A stretch of 64,000 bases of DNA from Halomontanus rarus (GCF_017357405.1 NZ_CP071598.1:930001-994000); one strand, 5' to 3'; shown: positions 8,765 to 18,296, counted from the first letter of the stretch. Program-made: numbers and translations. The notes: a model not told the origin generated them from the sequence alone.

Positions 8765-9529
8765 ATGTCGACCGAGAACACGTATCCCGTCAAGGCGGCC
8801 GCGACGAGCTTTCGAATCATCGAAACACTCCACGAACTCGACGGTGCGGGGGTTGCCGAACTCGCAGACCACCTGAACATGCCCAAGAGTACGGTTCACG
8901 ACCACCTTCGGACGCTCACGGAAATCGAGTACCTCGTCCAGCGCGACGGGGAGTATCACGTCGGCGTTCGCTTCCTGGAACTCGGTGGCTACGTTCGAAA
9001 CGAACTCAAACTCCACCGCGTGGCAGCTCCAGAAATCAAAAAATTAGCCGAGGACACGGGCGAACACTCGAATCTGGTGGTCGAGGAACACGGAATGGGA
9101 ATCTTCCTCAACAAGGTCAAGGGAAAAGACGCCGTGCAACTCGATACTCACGTCGGGATGCGGGTCCACCTTCACACGACTGCGACGGGAAAAGCCATCC
9201 TCGCGTTCCTCCCGGAGGAGCGAATCGACGAGATAATCGAACACCACGGTTTACCTGCCGTAACGAAGAACACGATTACCGACAGGGAGACGCTCAAGGA
9301 GGAACTGGCGGAGATCCGCGACCGGGGATACGCCATCGACGACGAGGAACGCGTCGAGGGAATGCGCTGTGTCGCCGCCCCGCTTCGCGATTCGACGGGA
9401 CACCCGATCGGTGGGCTAAGCGTCTCCGGTCCGATGAGTCGATTCAACGACGACGTGTTCGTCGAAGAGATTCCTAATAAAGTTCTCAGCACCGCGAACG
9501 TGATCGAAGTTAATATGACGTACGCCTGA
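8765..9529 (+). CDS. IclR-family transcriptional regulator
   Basis: A 254-residue regulator with an N-terminal winged helix-turn-helix (L-A-D-H-L-N-M-P-K-S-T-V-H-D-H-L, about residues 25-60) and an IclR effector domain (A-T-G-K-A-I-L-A-F, M-R-C-V-A-A-P-L). The ATG at 8765 gives the usual family N-terminus; an in-frame ATG at 8717 would add 16 unsupported residues. It stands alone between the semialdehyde dehydrogenase and the convergent isomerase gene, so its targets are not obvious. It is one of three IclR paralogues here (with 5727 and 61095). Confidence 0.87.
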   Translation: MSTENTYPVKAAATSFRIIETLHELDGAGVAELADHLNMPKSTVHDHLRTLTEIEYLVQRDGEYHVGVRFLELGGYVRNELKLHRVAAPEIKKLAEDTGEHSNLVVEEHGMGIFLNKVKGKDAVQLDTHVGMRVHLHTTATGKAILAFLPEERIDEIIEHHGLPAVTKNTITDRETLKEELAEIRDRGYAIDDEERVEGMRCVAAPLRDSTGHPIGGLSVSGPMSRFNDDVFVEEIPNKVLSTANVIEVNMTYA

Positions 9530-9581
9530 ACGATACCCCGATTCCGACTCTCTTCTATCCCGATCGGCTCTATCGCTATCA

Positions 9582-9603
9582 ATTACTTTCGTATGTCTGT
9601 AAT
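9582..9603. repeat. 22-base palindrome, copy 1 (ATTAC-N12-GTAAT)
   Basis: ATTAC and GTAAT arms with an inner CGTATG centre. The same pattern occurs at 14039-14060 and 45517-45538. This copy lies between the convergent ends of the IclR gene and the isomerase gene. Confidence 0.6.
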
Positions 9604-9774
9604 GTGGAATTGATTCACAACAGCCAGTTGGTGCTGATATTCCACCGCTCGAGCGGGAACGATCCGTCATTACCGGATTCGCGTTCGTTTAAAACCAGAT
9701 GTCTGTTAAATTGCGGAACGCGTCAATGACTACCTATCTGACCGGAACCGAACGCTCTCGAGGACGCTTGGGCG

Positions 9775-10542
9775 TCAGCGCCACTCGAGGACCGTCGCCA
9801 TCGCCTCGTCGGCGTCGGTCCCGTCGCTCGGCGAGAACTCGCAGCCGACGTAGCCGTCGTAGTCGGTCTCGTCGATGGCCGCGAAGACGTTCTCGTAGTC
9901 GAGTTCTCCCGTTCCGGGTTCGTGTCGGCCGGGAACGTCGGCGATGTGGAAGTGGCCGATGCGGTCGACGTTCTCGGTGATCGTCTGGATGACGTTCCCC
10001 TCGGTGATCTGCTGGTGGTAGACGTCGTACAGCAGTTTCACGTTCGGCGAGTCGACTTCGTCGACGATTTCGAACCCTTCCGCGGAGCTGGTGAGGTAGT
10101 AGCCCGGGTGATCGACCGTCGTGTTCAGCGGCTCGAGGACGATCGTCACGCCCGCGTCTTCGGCGTCGGCGGCGACTCGAGAGAGTACGTCGACGATCGT
10201 CTCGTGTTGAGTCTCCCGATCGAGGCCGTCCTGATCCGGGCCGGTCGTCGCGATGAGCGCCGAAACCCCGAGGTCTGCGGCCGTCTCGATGGACTCGCGG
10301 ATGGTCTCGACGGCGTCGTCGGCCTCGTCCGGATCGGTGAGCGTCCCGCCCGCGGTACAGCCGATCAGCGGAATGTCGGCCTCGTCGGCGGCCGTCTCGA
10401 GGGCCTCGAGGGCCTCGAGGTCCTTCTCGCGCCAGCCCCAGAACTCGACGGCGTCGGCGCCCACCGCGGCGGCGCGGGGGATGCGCTCGTGAAACGGCTC
10501 GTCGTCGTAGACCATCTCGACGCAGACGGAGATCTGGGGCAT
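9775..10542 (-). CDS. Hydroxypyruvate isomerase-like / sugar phosphate isomerase-epimerase (TIM barrel)
   Basis: A 255-residue AP-endonuclease-2-like TIM barrel. It begins with M-P-Q-I-S-V-C-V-E-M, has E-F-W-G-W near residue 34, L-E-P-L-N-T in the middle, and Y-D-V-Y-H-Q-Q followed by H-F-H-I-A-D-V-P-G-R-H-E-P-G. This last pattern is typical of the Hyi hydroxypyruvate isomerase group. Glu and His residues for metal binding are in these motifs. The ATG directly follows the TAG of the upstream oxidoreductase gene (TAGATG), so the two are translationally coupled. The substrate may be hydroxypyruvate or another small ketose; which one is unproven. Confidence 0.78.
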   Translation of the reverse strand: MPQISVCVEMVYDDEPFHERIPRAAAVGADAVEFWGWREKDLEALEALETAADEADIPLIGCTAGGTLTDPDEADDAVETIRESIETAADLGVSALIATTGPDQDGLDRETQHETIVDVLSRVAADAEDAGVTIVLEPLNTTVDHPGYYLTSSAEGFEIVDEVDSPNVKLLYDVYHQQITEGNVIQTITENVDRIGHFHIADVPGRHEPGTGELDYENVFAAIDETDYDGYVGCEFSPSDGTDADEAMATVLEWR

Positions 10543-11655
10543 CTACTCGTCCTCCGCCTCGGGCTCCATCGGTTCGGGCGCGAGCGCACCGGACTCGATC
10601 ATCGACTCGAGCGGGTTGTCGTCGATGTCGAGCGGAAGGTCGACCCGGCCGCGCTGGCGAGCGGACTCCCAGGTGGCGAAGATGAGTTCGGTCGCGTTCA
10701 GCGCGTTCTCCGCGCCGAGTTCGGGCTCTTCGCCCGCCTCGAGACAGCGGACGTTCTCGGCGATCGCACGGTCGACGAATTCCCAGCTGTGGAGGCCATC
10801 CTCGGTCTCGACGGCCTCCCACTCCTCGTCGCCGGCGCGGCGGATACGGAGGGCTGGAAGGTCCTCCTCGCCGGCGGGCCCGACCTCGATCGTCCCGTCG
10901 GTCCCGATCAGGCGGTTGTGACACTCGACGGCCCCCGTCGGGCTGTTCTCGCCGAGACTGTCGCTCGTTCCGAGGCCGTTGACGCCGTTCTCGTACTCCC
11001 AGAGGACGACCGCCTGGTTCTCGTTGTGCGAGCCGAAGAGGATGTTCTCCTCGCTGTAGTCGATCTGGCCCAGCGCCCAGCTGCCTGAGACCTCGTCGTT
11101 GAAGTAGTTACAGAGGTCGAAGGAGTGGCTGCCGTAGTCGAAGATTCCGACCGGGGCCGAGAACTCGATGCGTTCGAGATCGCCGATCTCGCCGTCGTCG
11201 AGCAGTTCCTTCGCCGTGCGGACGGCGTCGCTAAAGCGGCGCTGGTGGTTGAACGTCAACTGGACGTCGTGACGACTCGCCTCCTGGGTCATCATGCGAG
11301 CGCCGCCGTAGCTGTCGGCCATCGGCTTTTCGCAGTGGATCGCGTCGACGACGCCCGAGCGGATGCAGTCGATCGCGATCGTGTCGTGGATCGCCGGCGG
11401 GACGCACAGCGAGACGATCTCGGGTTCGACCGTCTCGAGCATCTCGTTGTAGTCTTCGAAGACGTTTCCGTCGTCGATCTCGAATTCGTCGGCGAAGGCC
11501 TCGGCGTTCTCGCGGACGATGTCCGCGCAGGCGACGAGGTCGCACTCGTCGACTTTCTCGTAGCCTGCGGCGTGGTGATAGGCCATCGCGTAGCCGTCTC
11601 GGCCGGGATTGTCCGGTTCTGTACCGGTCCCGATGACTGCGACTCGGTAAGACAT
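10543..11655 (-). CDS. Gfo/Idh/MocA-family NAD(P)-dependent oxidoreductase
   Basis: A 370-residue enzyme with an N-terminal Rossmann fold (V-A-V-I-G-T-G-T-E), the H-C-E-K-P motif with the catalytic Lys near residue 108, and a C-terminal alpha/beta domain. The start MSYRVAVIG at 11655 is preferred over a 26-residue longer frame without coding character. It oxidises or reduces a sugar or inositol-type substrate; specificity cannot be read. The gene runs without a gap into the Hyi-like isomerase gene. A truncated relative, identical over CADIVRENAEAFADEFEI, is found at 55114-55440. Confidence 0.85.
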   Translation of the reverse strand: MSYRVAVIGTGTEPDNPGRDGYAMAYHHAAGYEKVDECDLVACADIVRENAEAFADEFEIDDGNVFEDYNEMLETVEPEIVSLCVPPAIHDTIAIDCIRSGVVDAIHCEKPMADSYGGARMMTQEASRHDVQLTFNHQRRFSDAVRTAKELLDDGEIGDLERIEFSAPVGIFDYGSHSFDLCNYFNDEVSGSWALGQIDYSEENILFGSHNENQAVVLWEYENGVNGLGTSDSLGENSPTGAVECHNRLIGTDGTIEVGPAGEEDLPALRIRRAGDEEWEAVETEDGLHSWEFVDRAIAENVRCLEAGEEPELGAENALNATELIFATWESARQRGRVDLPLDIDDNPLESMIESGALAPEPMEPEAEDE

Positions 11656-11778
11656 ACCACGACATTCACGAGAGGACGTTATAACAGTTGGCAATCCACC
11701 CTCTCGTCGCCGCAACTGGGCGCTCGAGAGCACGTTCGAGGGCGGAACAGTGTTGTAAAATAGGGTGCGTCGGCGCTC

Positions 11779-12549
11779 TCAGAACGCGCTGTCGGCGAAT
11801 CCGCCATCGACGGTGACGACCTCGCCGGTGACGTACGAGGAGGCGTCGCTGGCCAGGAAGATCGCCGGCCCGACCATCTCCTCGCGGTCGGCGACGCGGG
11901 CGAGGGGAGTTCGATCGTCTATCTCCGTTCGTTTCTCGGTTTCCTCGGCGTAGACGTCGGCGTTCTGTGGCGTGATGACGAACCCGGGAGCGATCGCGTT
12001 GACGCGGATCTCGGGAGCTAACTCCTTGGCCGAGGCACGGGTGAACGCTTCGACGCCGCCCTTGGCGGCCGCGTACGCCGGTAGGTTCGCCATCGAGAGT
12101 CGGGCGGCCAGCGAGGAGATGTTGATGATGCTCCCTCCCTCGTCCATCGCGGGGACGAACGCCTGCGTCACGCGCCGGACGCCGTCGAGCGCGATGTCGG
12201 TCACTCGATCCCACTCCTCGTCGCTGATCCCGGCGACCGTCTCCCGGGAGATCGCCCCCTGTGAGGCGACGACGACGTCGACTCCGCCGAACGTCTCCTC
12301 CGCGACGGCTCGGACGTTCGCGAGCGACTCCTGGTCCAGCACGTCACAGGTGACTCGGGCCGTCTGAGCTCCTTGCTCCTCGAGGAGCTCGGCCGTCGCT
12401 TCGACTTTCTCTTCGCCGCGGCTGGTCGCGATGACGTCGGCGCCGTCCGCGGCGAAGCCGACGGCGATCGCCTGTCCGATCCCGCTGGTGCCGCCGACGA
12501 CGACGACACGCTTCCCCTCGACGCTCACCGGCGTGTGTGCGTAGTCCAT
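11779..12549 (-). CDS. SDR-family NAD(P)-dependent oxidoreductase
   Basis: A 256-residue classical short-chain dehydrogenase: cofactor motif G-G-T-S-G-I-G, catalytic Ser in N-I-S-S-L-A-A-R, Y-A-A-A-K with Tyr and Lys, and the C-terminal V-T-G-E-V-V-T-V-D-G-G. The start at 12549 gives the standard N-terminus; the longer frame to 12708 runs into the divergent dehydrogenase gene. Possible roles in this locus are 2-keto-3-deoxy-L-rhamnonate dehydrogenase, L-rhamnose 1-dehydrogenase or a KduD-like enzyme acting after the oligogalacturonate lyase. The sequence does not decide between these. Confidence 0.85.
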   Translation of the reverse strand: MDYAHTPVSVEGKRVVVVGGTSGIGQAIAVGFAADGADVIATSRGEEKVEATAELLEEQGAQTARVTCDVLDQESLANVRAVAEETFGGVDVVVASQGAISRETVAGISDEEWDRVTDIALDGVRRVTQAFVPAMDEGGSIINISSLAARLSMANLPAYAAAKGGVEAFTRASAKELAPEIRVNAIAPGFVITPQNADVYAEETEKRTEIDDRTPLARVADREEMVGPAIFLASDASSYVTGEVVTVDGGFADSAF

Positions 12550-12652
12550 GCGTACCGTGAGCACGGGTGTTCCCATGAGCGTTACCATCTCGTTCGACGC
12601 CGTTCGCGACGGATCCCGTGAAGTTATGGGTATCGCCGACTCACGTATCGGC

Positions 12653-13696
12653 ATGCGAGGTCTTGCCAAAACGGAACGGACGGACGGCGCGATGGAACTC
12701 ATCGACATCGACCGACCGACGCCGGGGTCGGACGAGGCGTTGATCGAGGTCGAGTACGCGGGTCTGTGCGGGAGCGACGCCGGAATCTACAAGTTCAAGT
12801 CCGCGTTCGAGCGGATGAACCTGCCGACGGTCATCGGCCACGAGTACGCCGGGACCATCGTCGAGGTCGGGGACAACGTCACCGACTTCGAGTCGGGCGA
12901 CCGCGTCGTCGAACGCCCCATCAGAGGCTGTGGTTCCTGTTACCAGTGCAAAATCGGCGAGGAGAACGTCTGCCAGAACGCCGTGATCACGGGCGTCGAC
13001 CACCACGGTGCCTACACCGGCTACATCGCCGTTCCCACCCGGGCGCTCCAGTCCGTTCCGGACGAACTGCCCTCGAAGCACGCGGCGATGGTCGAACCGA
13101 CGAGCATCGGCGCTCGAGCGGTCATCGAGAACTCCCGAACGAGCGCCGGCGATCGCGTGCTCGTCGCGGGTCCGGGCCCGATCGGGCAGTTGACCGCCCA
13201 GGTCGCCCGGCGACAGGGCGGTGACGTCGTCGTCGCCGGCGTCGGTCAGGACGCCGAGTATCGGCTCCCCCTCGCGGAGGAACTCGGCTTCGAGACGCTC
13301 AACGTCGAGGCCGACGACATGGAGGCGGCCCGCGAAGAGCACACCGACGGCGTCGGCTACGACGTGGTCTTCGACACGACCGGCCACCCCTCCGGGCTGA
13401 CGATGGCCGTCGACGAGGTCCGCAAGGGCGGCCAGATCGTCCTCGTCGGGCAGACCGGCGAGACGACGATGGAGTACTCGCCGCTCGTGCGCGCGGAGAT
13501 CGACCTGCAGTGTTCCTACGCCTCGATGTACGAGGACTTCGAACGCTCCCTGCGGATGATCGAGGACGGATCGGTCGACGCCGAGACGTTCCTCGACGAT
13601 CGGTACTCGCTGCTCGAGGCCGACGACGCCTTCCACGCGTTCCTCGCGGGCGAGACGTGCAAGCCCGTCTTCGACGTCTCCGAGCTCCGGGACTGA
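12653..13696 (+). CDS. Zinc-dependent medium-chain alcohol/polyol dehydrogenase
   Basis: A 347-residue MDR enzyme. Catalytic zinc ligands are in G-L-C-G-S-D and G-H-E-Y-A-G, structural zinc cysteines in G-C-G-S-C-Y-Q-C-K with a fourth Cys seven residues on, and the Rossmann motif G-P-G-P-I-G lies near residue 180. The ATG at 12653 is preferred; an upstream in-frame start at 12548 would overlap the divergent SDR gene. It probably oxidises a sugar, sugar acid or polyol with NAD(P). It is a paralogue of 44151-45185. Sharing a divergent promoter region with the SDR suggests that both serve one pathway. Confidence 0.86.
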   Translation: MRGLAKTERTDGAMELIDIDRPTPGSDEALIEVEYAGLCGSDAGIYKFKSAFERMNLPTVIGHEYAGTIVEVGDNVTDFESGDRVVERPIRGCGSCYQCKIGEENVCQNAVITGVDHHGAYTGYIAVPTRALQSVPDELPSKHAAMVEPTSIGARAVIENSRTSAGDRVLVAGPGPIGQLTAQVARRQGGDVVVAGVGQDAEYRLPLAEELGFETLNVEADDMEAAREEHTDGVGYDVVFDTTGHPSGLTMAVDEVRKGGQIVLVGQTGETTMEYSPLVRAEIDLQCSYASMYEDFERSLRMIEDGSVDAETFLDDRYSLLEADDAFHAFLAGETCKPVFDVSELRD

Positions 13697-13883
13697 GAGA
13701 GACGCGCCCGATCGGCCGTGGGGTCGAAACCGGAAACGGTCACTCTCCGAATATACCGGACGACCATGGCGTCACCGGTGCCGTTTAGAATAAGATAACG
13801 AACGGTTGGCTCGAGTAATTTCCACTCTCGACTCCGTTAGATCCCAGATGCTGTCGGTAGACGTTCTCTTCTGGCTGGAGAAC

Positions 13884-13910
13884 CGGCCGTCGTCGTGACG
13901 ACGACGGCCG
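13884..13910. repeat. Perfect 27-base inverted repeat (hairpin)
   Basis: CGGCCGTCGTCGT, one G, then the exact reverse complement. It lies about 190 bases past the dehydrogenase gene in a convergent region. RNA from either strand would fold stably, although the tight centre would force some end pairs to open. Confidence 0.55.
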
Positions 13911-14038
13911 TGTTCGATGGGTGGAATTCACTATTGGTTTCGTGAACCGGACTTCCGACGAGCGTGAGGGATGTGCCCCACCTTTGTCCGGTATCATCGG
14001 ATTGCTGGTCTCGGCTCATCTCCTTTTTCATCCATACC

Positions 14039-14060
14039 ATTACTATCATATGTTTGTAAT
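14039..14060. repeat. 22-base palindrome, copy 2 (ATTAC-N12-GTAAT)
   Basis: Exact ATTAC and GTAAT arms around a CATATG centre. See also 9582-9603 and 45517-45538. Confidence 0.6.
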
Positions 14061-14194
14061 CCATGCTAGTCGACGGTCCGGATCATTGGAGCCCAGACCG
14101 GTAATGGCGGCCGTACTCGGCGCTAAAGGGGTGTTTTCACGCTGTTGTAACGGTCGTCGCTGTTCGGGCACCGATCGATCCGCTTCAGATGGTG

Positions 14195-14209
14195 TCCGGC
14201 AATACCGAA
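14195..14209. repeat. 15-base motif TCCGGCAATACCGAA
   Basis: Imperfect palindrome, close to TCCGGTAACACCGAA at 45445-45459 and TTCGGTGATACTGAA at 59277-59291. All three are in gene-free DNA. Confidence 0.45.
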
Positions 14210-14333
14210 TCAACTCTCGTTAGCGTCCGAGCCGTGACCCTCGAACGAGACGGAATCGTTCCGTCCTCCGATCGTGAAAACCGGCTCGCTGACGGTCGAA
14301 CACCGTCGTCGCCGTCGGAACCGCCCGCTCGAG

Positions 14334-15320
14334 TCAGTCGAACGCGGGGATGACTTCCTCGCCGAACAGCCGAATCTGGTCCTCGACGAGGTCCTTGGGC
14401 ATCCCGGAGTGGTGGAACCGCAGCGCGAGCTGGTCCAGCGGGAACCGTTCCTGCATCGCTTCGATCTGCTCGACGATCTGCTCGGGCGTCCCGTAGATGA
14501 ACCGGTCGTCGGCCAGTTCTTCGAAGTCCTCGACCGAATCCGCCGTCATCAGCGGGTGCGAGAACTCCCCGCCGTACTCCTCGAGATAGGTTTCGTGGAG
14601 GTACTGCTTGCGCTCCATGACCTCGTCTTCGGTTTCGGCGATGACGGCCTCGCGCATCAGCGGGTGGTCGATTTCGTCCCACTCCTGGTCGCTGTCCTCG
14701 ATGTGTTTTTGTTGTAACTCTTTACGATCCTCGACGATGCCGAGGTCGGCGACGACGCCGGGGACCCAGGCGTCGGAGAACTTGACCGAGCGGCCGATCT
14801 GCTTGTCGCCCCAGCCGCCGATCCACAGCGGCGGGCGCGGCTCCTGGACCGTCTGGGGTAGCGGCTCCCAGTCTTCGACTTCGAAGAACGGACACTCGAA
14901 GCTGATCGGCTCGTCGGCCTCGAAGAACTCCTCGATGAAGCGCAGTCCCTCGATCATCCGGCCGGCGCGTTCGTCCATCGGGACGCCGAAGGCGTCGAAC
15001 TCCTTCTCGACGTAGCCCAGGCCGACGCCCAGGGTGAGTCGGCCGTCGGAGATGTTGTCGAGCATCGCCGCCCGCTGGGCGACGTGCAGCGGGTGGTACA
15101 GCGGCAGGATCAACACCGAGGTGACCAACTCGAGTTTCTCGGTGCCTTCGGCGATACTCGTCAGGCGGGTCAGCGGGGAGGGCCAGTAGTTGTCGCCCTC
15201 GGTGGCCTGGTGGTCGTTGACCCAGCAGGTTTCGAAGCCGACGTCTTCGGCCAACTGACACTGTTCGACGACGCCGGTCCACCGGTCGCCGCCCTCGATG
15301 GGAAAGATTCCGAATTTCAT
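14334..15320 (-). CDS. LLM-class (luciferase-like) flavin-dependent oxidoreductase
   Basis: A 328-residue luciferase-like TIM-barrel protein. It starts M-K-F-G-I-F-P-I-E, has W-V-N-D-H near residue 34, S-D-G-R-L-T-L-G-V-G-L-G-Y and P-P-L-W-I-G-G-W-G, which together form the FMN or F420 binding surface of the family. Haloarchaea make coenzyme F420, so either cofactor is possible. The substrate is unknown. It stands alone, convergent with the zinc dehydrogenase region. A second, diverged family member is at 24629. Confidence 0.82.
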   Translation of the reverse strand: MKFGIFPIEGGDRWTGVVEQCQLAEDVGFETCWVNDHQATEGDNYWPSPLTRLTSIAEGTEKLELVTSVLILPLYHPLHVAQRAAMLDNISDGRLTLGVGLGYVEKEFDAFGVPMDERAGRMIEGLRFIEEFFEADEPISFECPFFEVEDWEPLPQTVQEPRPPLWIGGWGDKQIGRSVKFSDAWVPGVVADLGIVEDRKELQQKHIEDSDQEWDEIDHPLMREAVIAETEDEVMERKQYLHETYLEEYGGEFSHPLMTADSVEDFEELADDRFIYGTPEQIVEQIEAMQERFPLDQLALRFHHSGMPKDLVEDQIRLFGEEVIPAFD

Positions 15321-15919
15321 ACGCGTACGGTTCCGTGCGTATTACTACTACTTATGTATTGGGCTCCGTCGGTCTCTCGACTCCGTCCTCACAGCCGTTC
15401 GCGCTCGACCGGTTTTCGGGGTTGACCGTTCGGTTCGGCGACTGTACGTGTGAGGTGTCGCGGATCCCATCGATTCGAGATTCGAGATTCGAGATTCGAG
15501 TCACCTCTTCGGAATCTCGAGTCACACGATGAAAGACGGCTCTCGATCGATGAACAATCGTACCTCCGACACGGTCGTTTCAGCGCCGTTATCGTAGCAC
15601 TCGAAACGATTTACACATCGATCGCACAGTCCACGGTTCTCGCTCACAGTGCGCTTCGAACCGCGCTCCTGTCGTGCGATCAGGTGCACAGTGACTTTCA
15701 CTGGTGACGAGAATCCCGTGGACGCCGGAACTGGAGTCCGAACCAGCCGAAGAGGATCTGCATTCCCTCGTCAGTTGTCGAAATCGGCGGCGTCGATTCG
15801 TATTTCGCTCTCGGGCGCTCGCGCGGGCGAATCAAGTATAGATCCGGTTTCGATCGGCAACTCGAACCCGATTCGGCGCGACTCGAATCCGAGGTTCGGC
15901 CGCTGTGACGTCGTTTCTC
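15321..15919. repeat. Gene-free stretch with a heptamer array
   Basis: No credible gene. Four copies of the 7-mer GATTCGA lie at 15472-15500, followed by a related TCTCGAGTCAC segment. The first bases hold the promoter of the oxidoreductase gene that starts at 15320. Confidence 0.6.
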
Positions 15920-16123
15920 TCAGTACGGATCGAAGACGTCCCAGTCGAAGTACGTAATGAGTGCGACGATCGCGAGCATCGTCAGACAGAGTGCAGCCGT
16001 CATCGCGGCGACGACGTACGAGCCGGTTCCGGGCTCGAGGTAGGGATAGGAGAAGGCTAGTAGCGTGAGAAAGAGAACGTTGACTCCAAATACTAGTTTC
16101 AACACGGCGCGTGTACGCTCCAT
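15920..16123 (-). CDS. Small two-helix membrane protein
   Basis: A 67-residue protein with two hydrophobic helices (about residues 7-27 and 36-60) joined by Y-L-E-P-G-T-G-S, ending in F-D-W-D-V-F-D-P-Y. I do not recognise a family. Codon use and the clean helix pattern support a real gene. It is divergent from the importer operon at 16307. Confidence 0.6.
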   Translation of the reverse strand: MERTRAVLKLVFGVNVLFLTLLAFSYPYLEPGTGSYVVAAMTAALCLTMLAIVALITYFDWDVFDPY

Positions 16124-16268
16124 CGAATAGACGTTGCGAACGAACCGATAAATAGGTTCCCACGTGGGTTCGATTTTTCGAACATCCCTCGGAATGGATA
16201 CACCTCTGAACGCGGCCTTTAGTAGACTAGAGGTTACATCTCCCCTCGGTGATCGTCGTCACACTTAG

Positions 16269-16307
16269 CGAAAGATATTTATAGGCTTATCATAAACAGA
16301 TATCCGA
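16269..16307 (+). promoter_or_regulatory. Leaderless promoter of the ABC importer operon
   Basis: CGAAAGATATTTATAGG forms a BRE/TATA element with TATTTATA at 16276-16283, 27 bases before the ATG at 16307. A small TTATCATAA palindrome (16287-16295) sits between the TATA box and the start and may be an operator. Confidence 0.6.
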
Positions 16308-18202
16308 TGCCAGCTGATAACAGGTCTCAGACTCGGTGGCTTAGCCGACGGATGGCCCTCAAGAGTGGGCTCGTCGGCGGCGCGGCCGCACTTGCAGGGT
16401 GTATCGGAGGCGACTCCGGGAGCGGCAATGGGAATGGAAATGGAAATGGAAACGGTAACGGTGATCCCGGGGCGGGTGCCGGTGACCCGGTCGAAGAACG
16501 CGTCGACGAGCGGTTTACCATGGCGCTTCACCGGGGAACCTACAACATGAACAACGCGTCGTGGAATCCGTACGATCCCAACAGCGCGATGTCGAACTTC
16601 GATCCGCCGGGGTTGATTTTCGATCCGACGATCATCCACTACCAGAGCCACGACACGTTCCAGGGCGTGGTCGCAGACAACTGGGAGGAAGAAGACGGAT
16701 CGGTGCTGGTCGAGTTCAGCGAGGAGTGGGAGTGGCACAACGGCGATCCAGTCACCGTCAACGACTGGAAGACGGACCTGGACATCAGATTCGCGATTTC
16801 CGATATCACGTCCCCGGACTCGCCGGCGAGCAGCTATATTTCCGACTACGAAGTCGTCGACGATTACGCGATTCGATTCAATCTCCACGACGACTACAGT
16901 CTGGAATCCGTGCTCGTCAACGAGCTCGCAGCCATGCTGATGATCAAGGAGGATATGGGTAATCCTTCCTTCGGGGACTGGCGCGACGACCTCCAGGATG
17001 CCGTGAGCAACGAGGACACGCAGGTCGTCTCGGACTTCCAGGAGTGGTCGCCGGAACTCGACGAAGTGGTCGGGAACGGTCCGTTCGAGATCAAAGAGGT
17101 CACGGACACCACCTTCGTCACCGAAGTGTACGACAACCACCCCAACGCCGACAACATTTACTTCACCGAGTACGCCATCGAACACCACGAAGATCAGGTG
17201 CTGGCGCTCTCCGAAGAGAACGTCGACGGAATCTCGCTCAATCTGCCCGAATCACCGGACGTCATGCAGCAGCTGCCGGACATCTACGAGATCAACCGGG
17301 ACTACGATCACGTCTGGTCGGTTCTGTTCAACTTCGGTAACTACGACTTCCCCAGTTCGCCGGCCGAAAACCCGTCGAATCAACCCATCACGGCAGATCA
17401 GCGGGTCCGCAAGGCGATCGCTTCGGCGCTCGACCGCGAGCAGATCTGGGCGTCGGTTCCGGAAGAGTACGAGCTGTACGAACTGCCGCCGACGTTCCTC
17501 AACCAGACCGCGGTCGACGAGGGACTGGTCGACGTCGAGGGCTACGACAACTACGACGTCGACGAAGAGAGAGCCGTCAGTCTCATGGAGGAAGCCGGCT
17601 ACCAGCGAGATGACGGTGCGTGGTACGACGAGGACGGCGAACCGGCCCAGCTCACGCTGTTGGCGCAATCGAGTACCTCCGTTCAGGTCGACGGACTCGA
17701 CGCCGTCCGACACCAGCTGGACGAGTTCGGATTCGACGTGACCCTCGACGCGGTCGACGAGGCGACCTACGGAGAGGGCCGGCTCAACGGCGACCACGAC
17801 ATCATCTTCGACAACCACCCAGTGTTCTCTATCTTCGGCCTGACGTACGTCGACTTCGTCTGGGAGTGGTTCATGCAACTGAACCACGCCGACTACAACG
17901 AGACCTCGTGGGAGGTTCCCGCGGAGATCGGCAACCCCGACGCCAGCGAGACCATGGAACTCAACGTCATGGACGAAATCGATCAGCTGCACCTCACCGG
18001 CGACAACGAGTACCTCCAGCGGCTAACCTGGTGGTACAACCAGGTGCTGCCGATGTACGGCTGCGTCATCGCCGGCGACTACGGCGCGATCCGGGCCGCC
18101 GACTGGCACGTCGACGCTCCCGACGAACTGCTCGACAACCGCGTCGCCGAGTTCAACTTGACGAAGATTTCCGACGCCGAACTGATTCCGCGCCAGGAGT
18201 AA
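16307..18202 (+). CDS. Dpp/Opp-type ABC transporter substrate-binding lipoprotein (SBP family 5), Tat-exported
   Basis: A 631-residue lipoprotein with Arg14-Arg15 in S-R-R-M-A-L-K, a lipobox with Cys32 (ALAGC), and a Gly/Asn hexamer-coded linker (about residues 36-52). A large family-5 solute-binding domain follows. In archaea and Thermotogales this family often binds oligosaccharides as well as peptides. It heads an operon with two permeases and a double ATPase and sits beside pectin and xylan genes, so import of uronic-acid or rhamnose oligomers is inferred. Peptide import cannot be excluded. Confidence 0.85.
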   Translation: MPADNRSQTRWLSRRMALKSGLVGGAAALAGCIGGDSGSGNGNGNGNGNGNGDPGAGAGDPVEERVDERFTMALHRGTYNMNNASWNPYDPNSAMSNFDPPGLIFDPTIIHYQSHDTFQGVVADNWEEEDGSVLVEFSEEWEWHNGDPVTVNDWKTDLDIRFAISDITSPDSPASSYISDYEVVDDYAIRFNLHDDYSLESVLVNELAAMLMIKEDMGNPSFGDWRDDLQDAVSNEDTQVVSDFQEWSPELDEVVGNGPFEIKEVTDTTFVTEVYDNHPNADNIYFTEYAIEHHEDQVLALSEENVDGISLNLPESPDVMQQLPDIYEINRDYDHVWSVLFNFGNYDFPSSPAENPSNQPITADQRVRKAIASALDREQIWASVPEEYELYELPPTFLNQTAVDEGLVDVEGYDNYDVDEERAVSLMEEAGYQRDDGAWYDEDGEPAQLTLLAQSSTSVQVDGLDAVRHQLDEFGFDVTLDAVDEATYGEGRLNGDHDIIFDNHPVFSIFGLTYVDFVWEWFMQLNHADYNETSWEVPAEIGNPDASETMELNVMDEIDQLHLTGDNEYLQRLTWWYNQVLPMYGCVIAGDYGAIRAADWHVDAPDELLDNRVAEFNLTKISDAELIPRQE

Positions 18203-18296
18203 CACTCCAAAACACATTCCGACCCGACGATACGATTTCACCGGGCTATCGAATACGATAACACTAATTGGATTACGATACTACAGAGTTACACAG

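Larger units (their letters stand above)
13697..14333. other. Gene-free convergent stretch with a strong hairpin and two palindromes
   Basis: No credible gene. It contains a perfect inverted repeat with 13-base arms around one base at 13884-13910 (arms CGGCCGTCGTCGT), the 22-base palindrome at 14039-14060, and a 15-base imperfect palindrome at 14195-14209. The hairpin has no T run after it, so a terminator role is uncertain. Confidence 0.6.

Noticed and set aside
13884..13910. The hairpin as a clear transcription terminator
   Set aside because: No T tract follows on either strand, and it lies nearly 190 bases from the nearest stop codon. Kept only as an inverted repeat.
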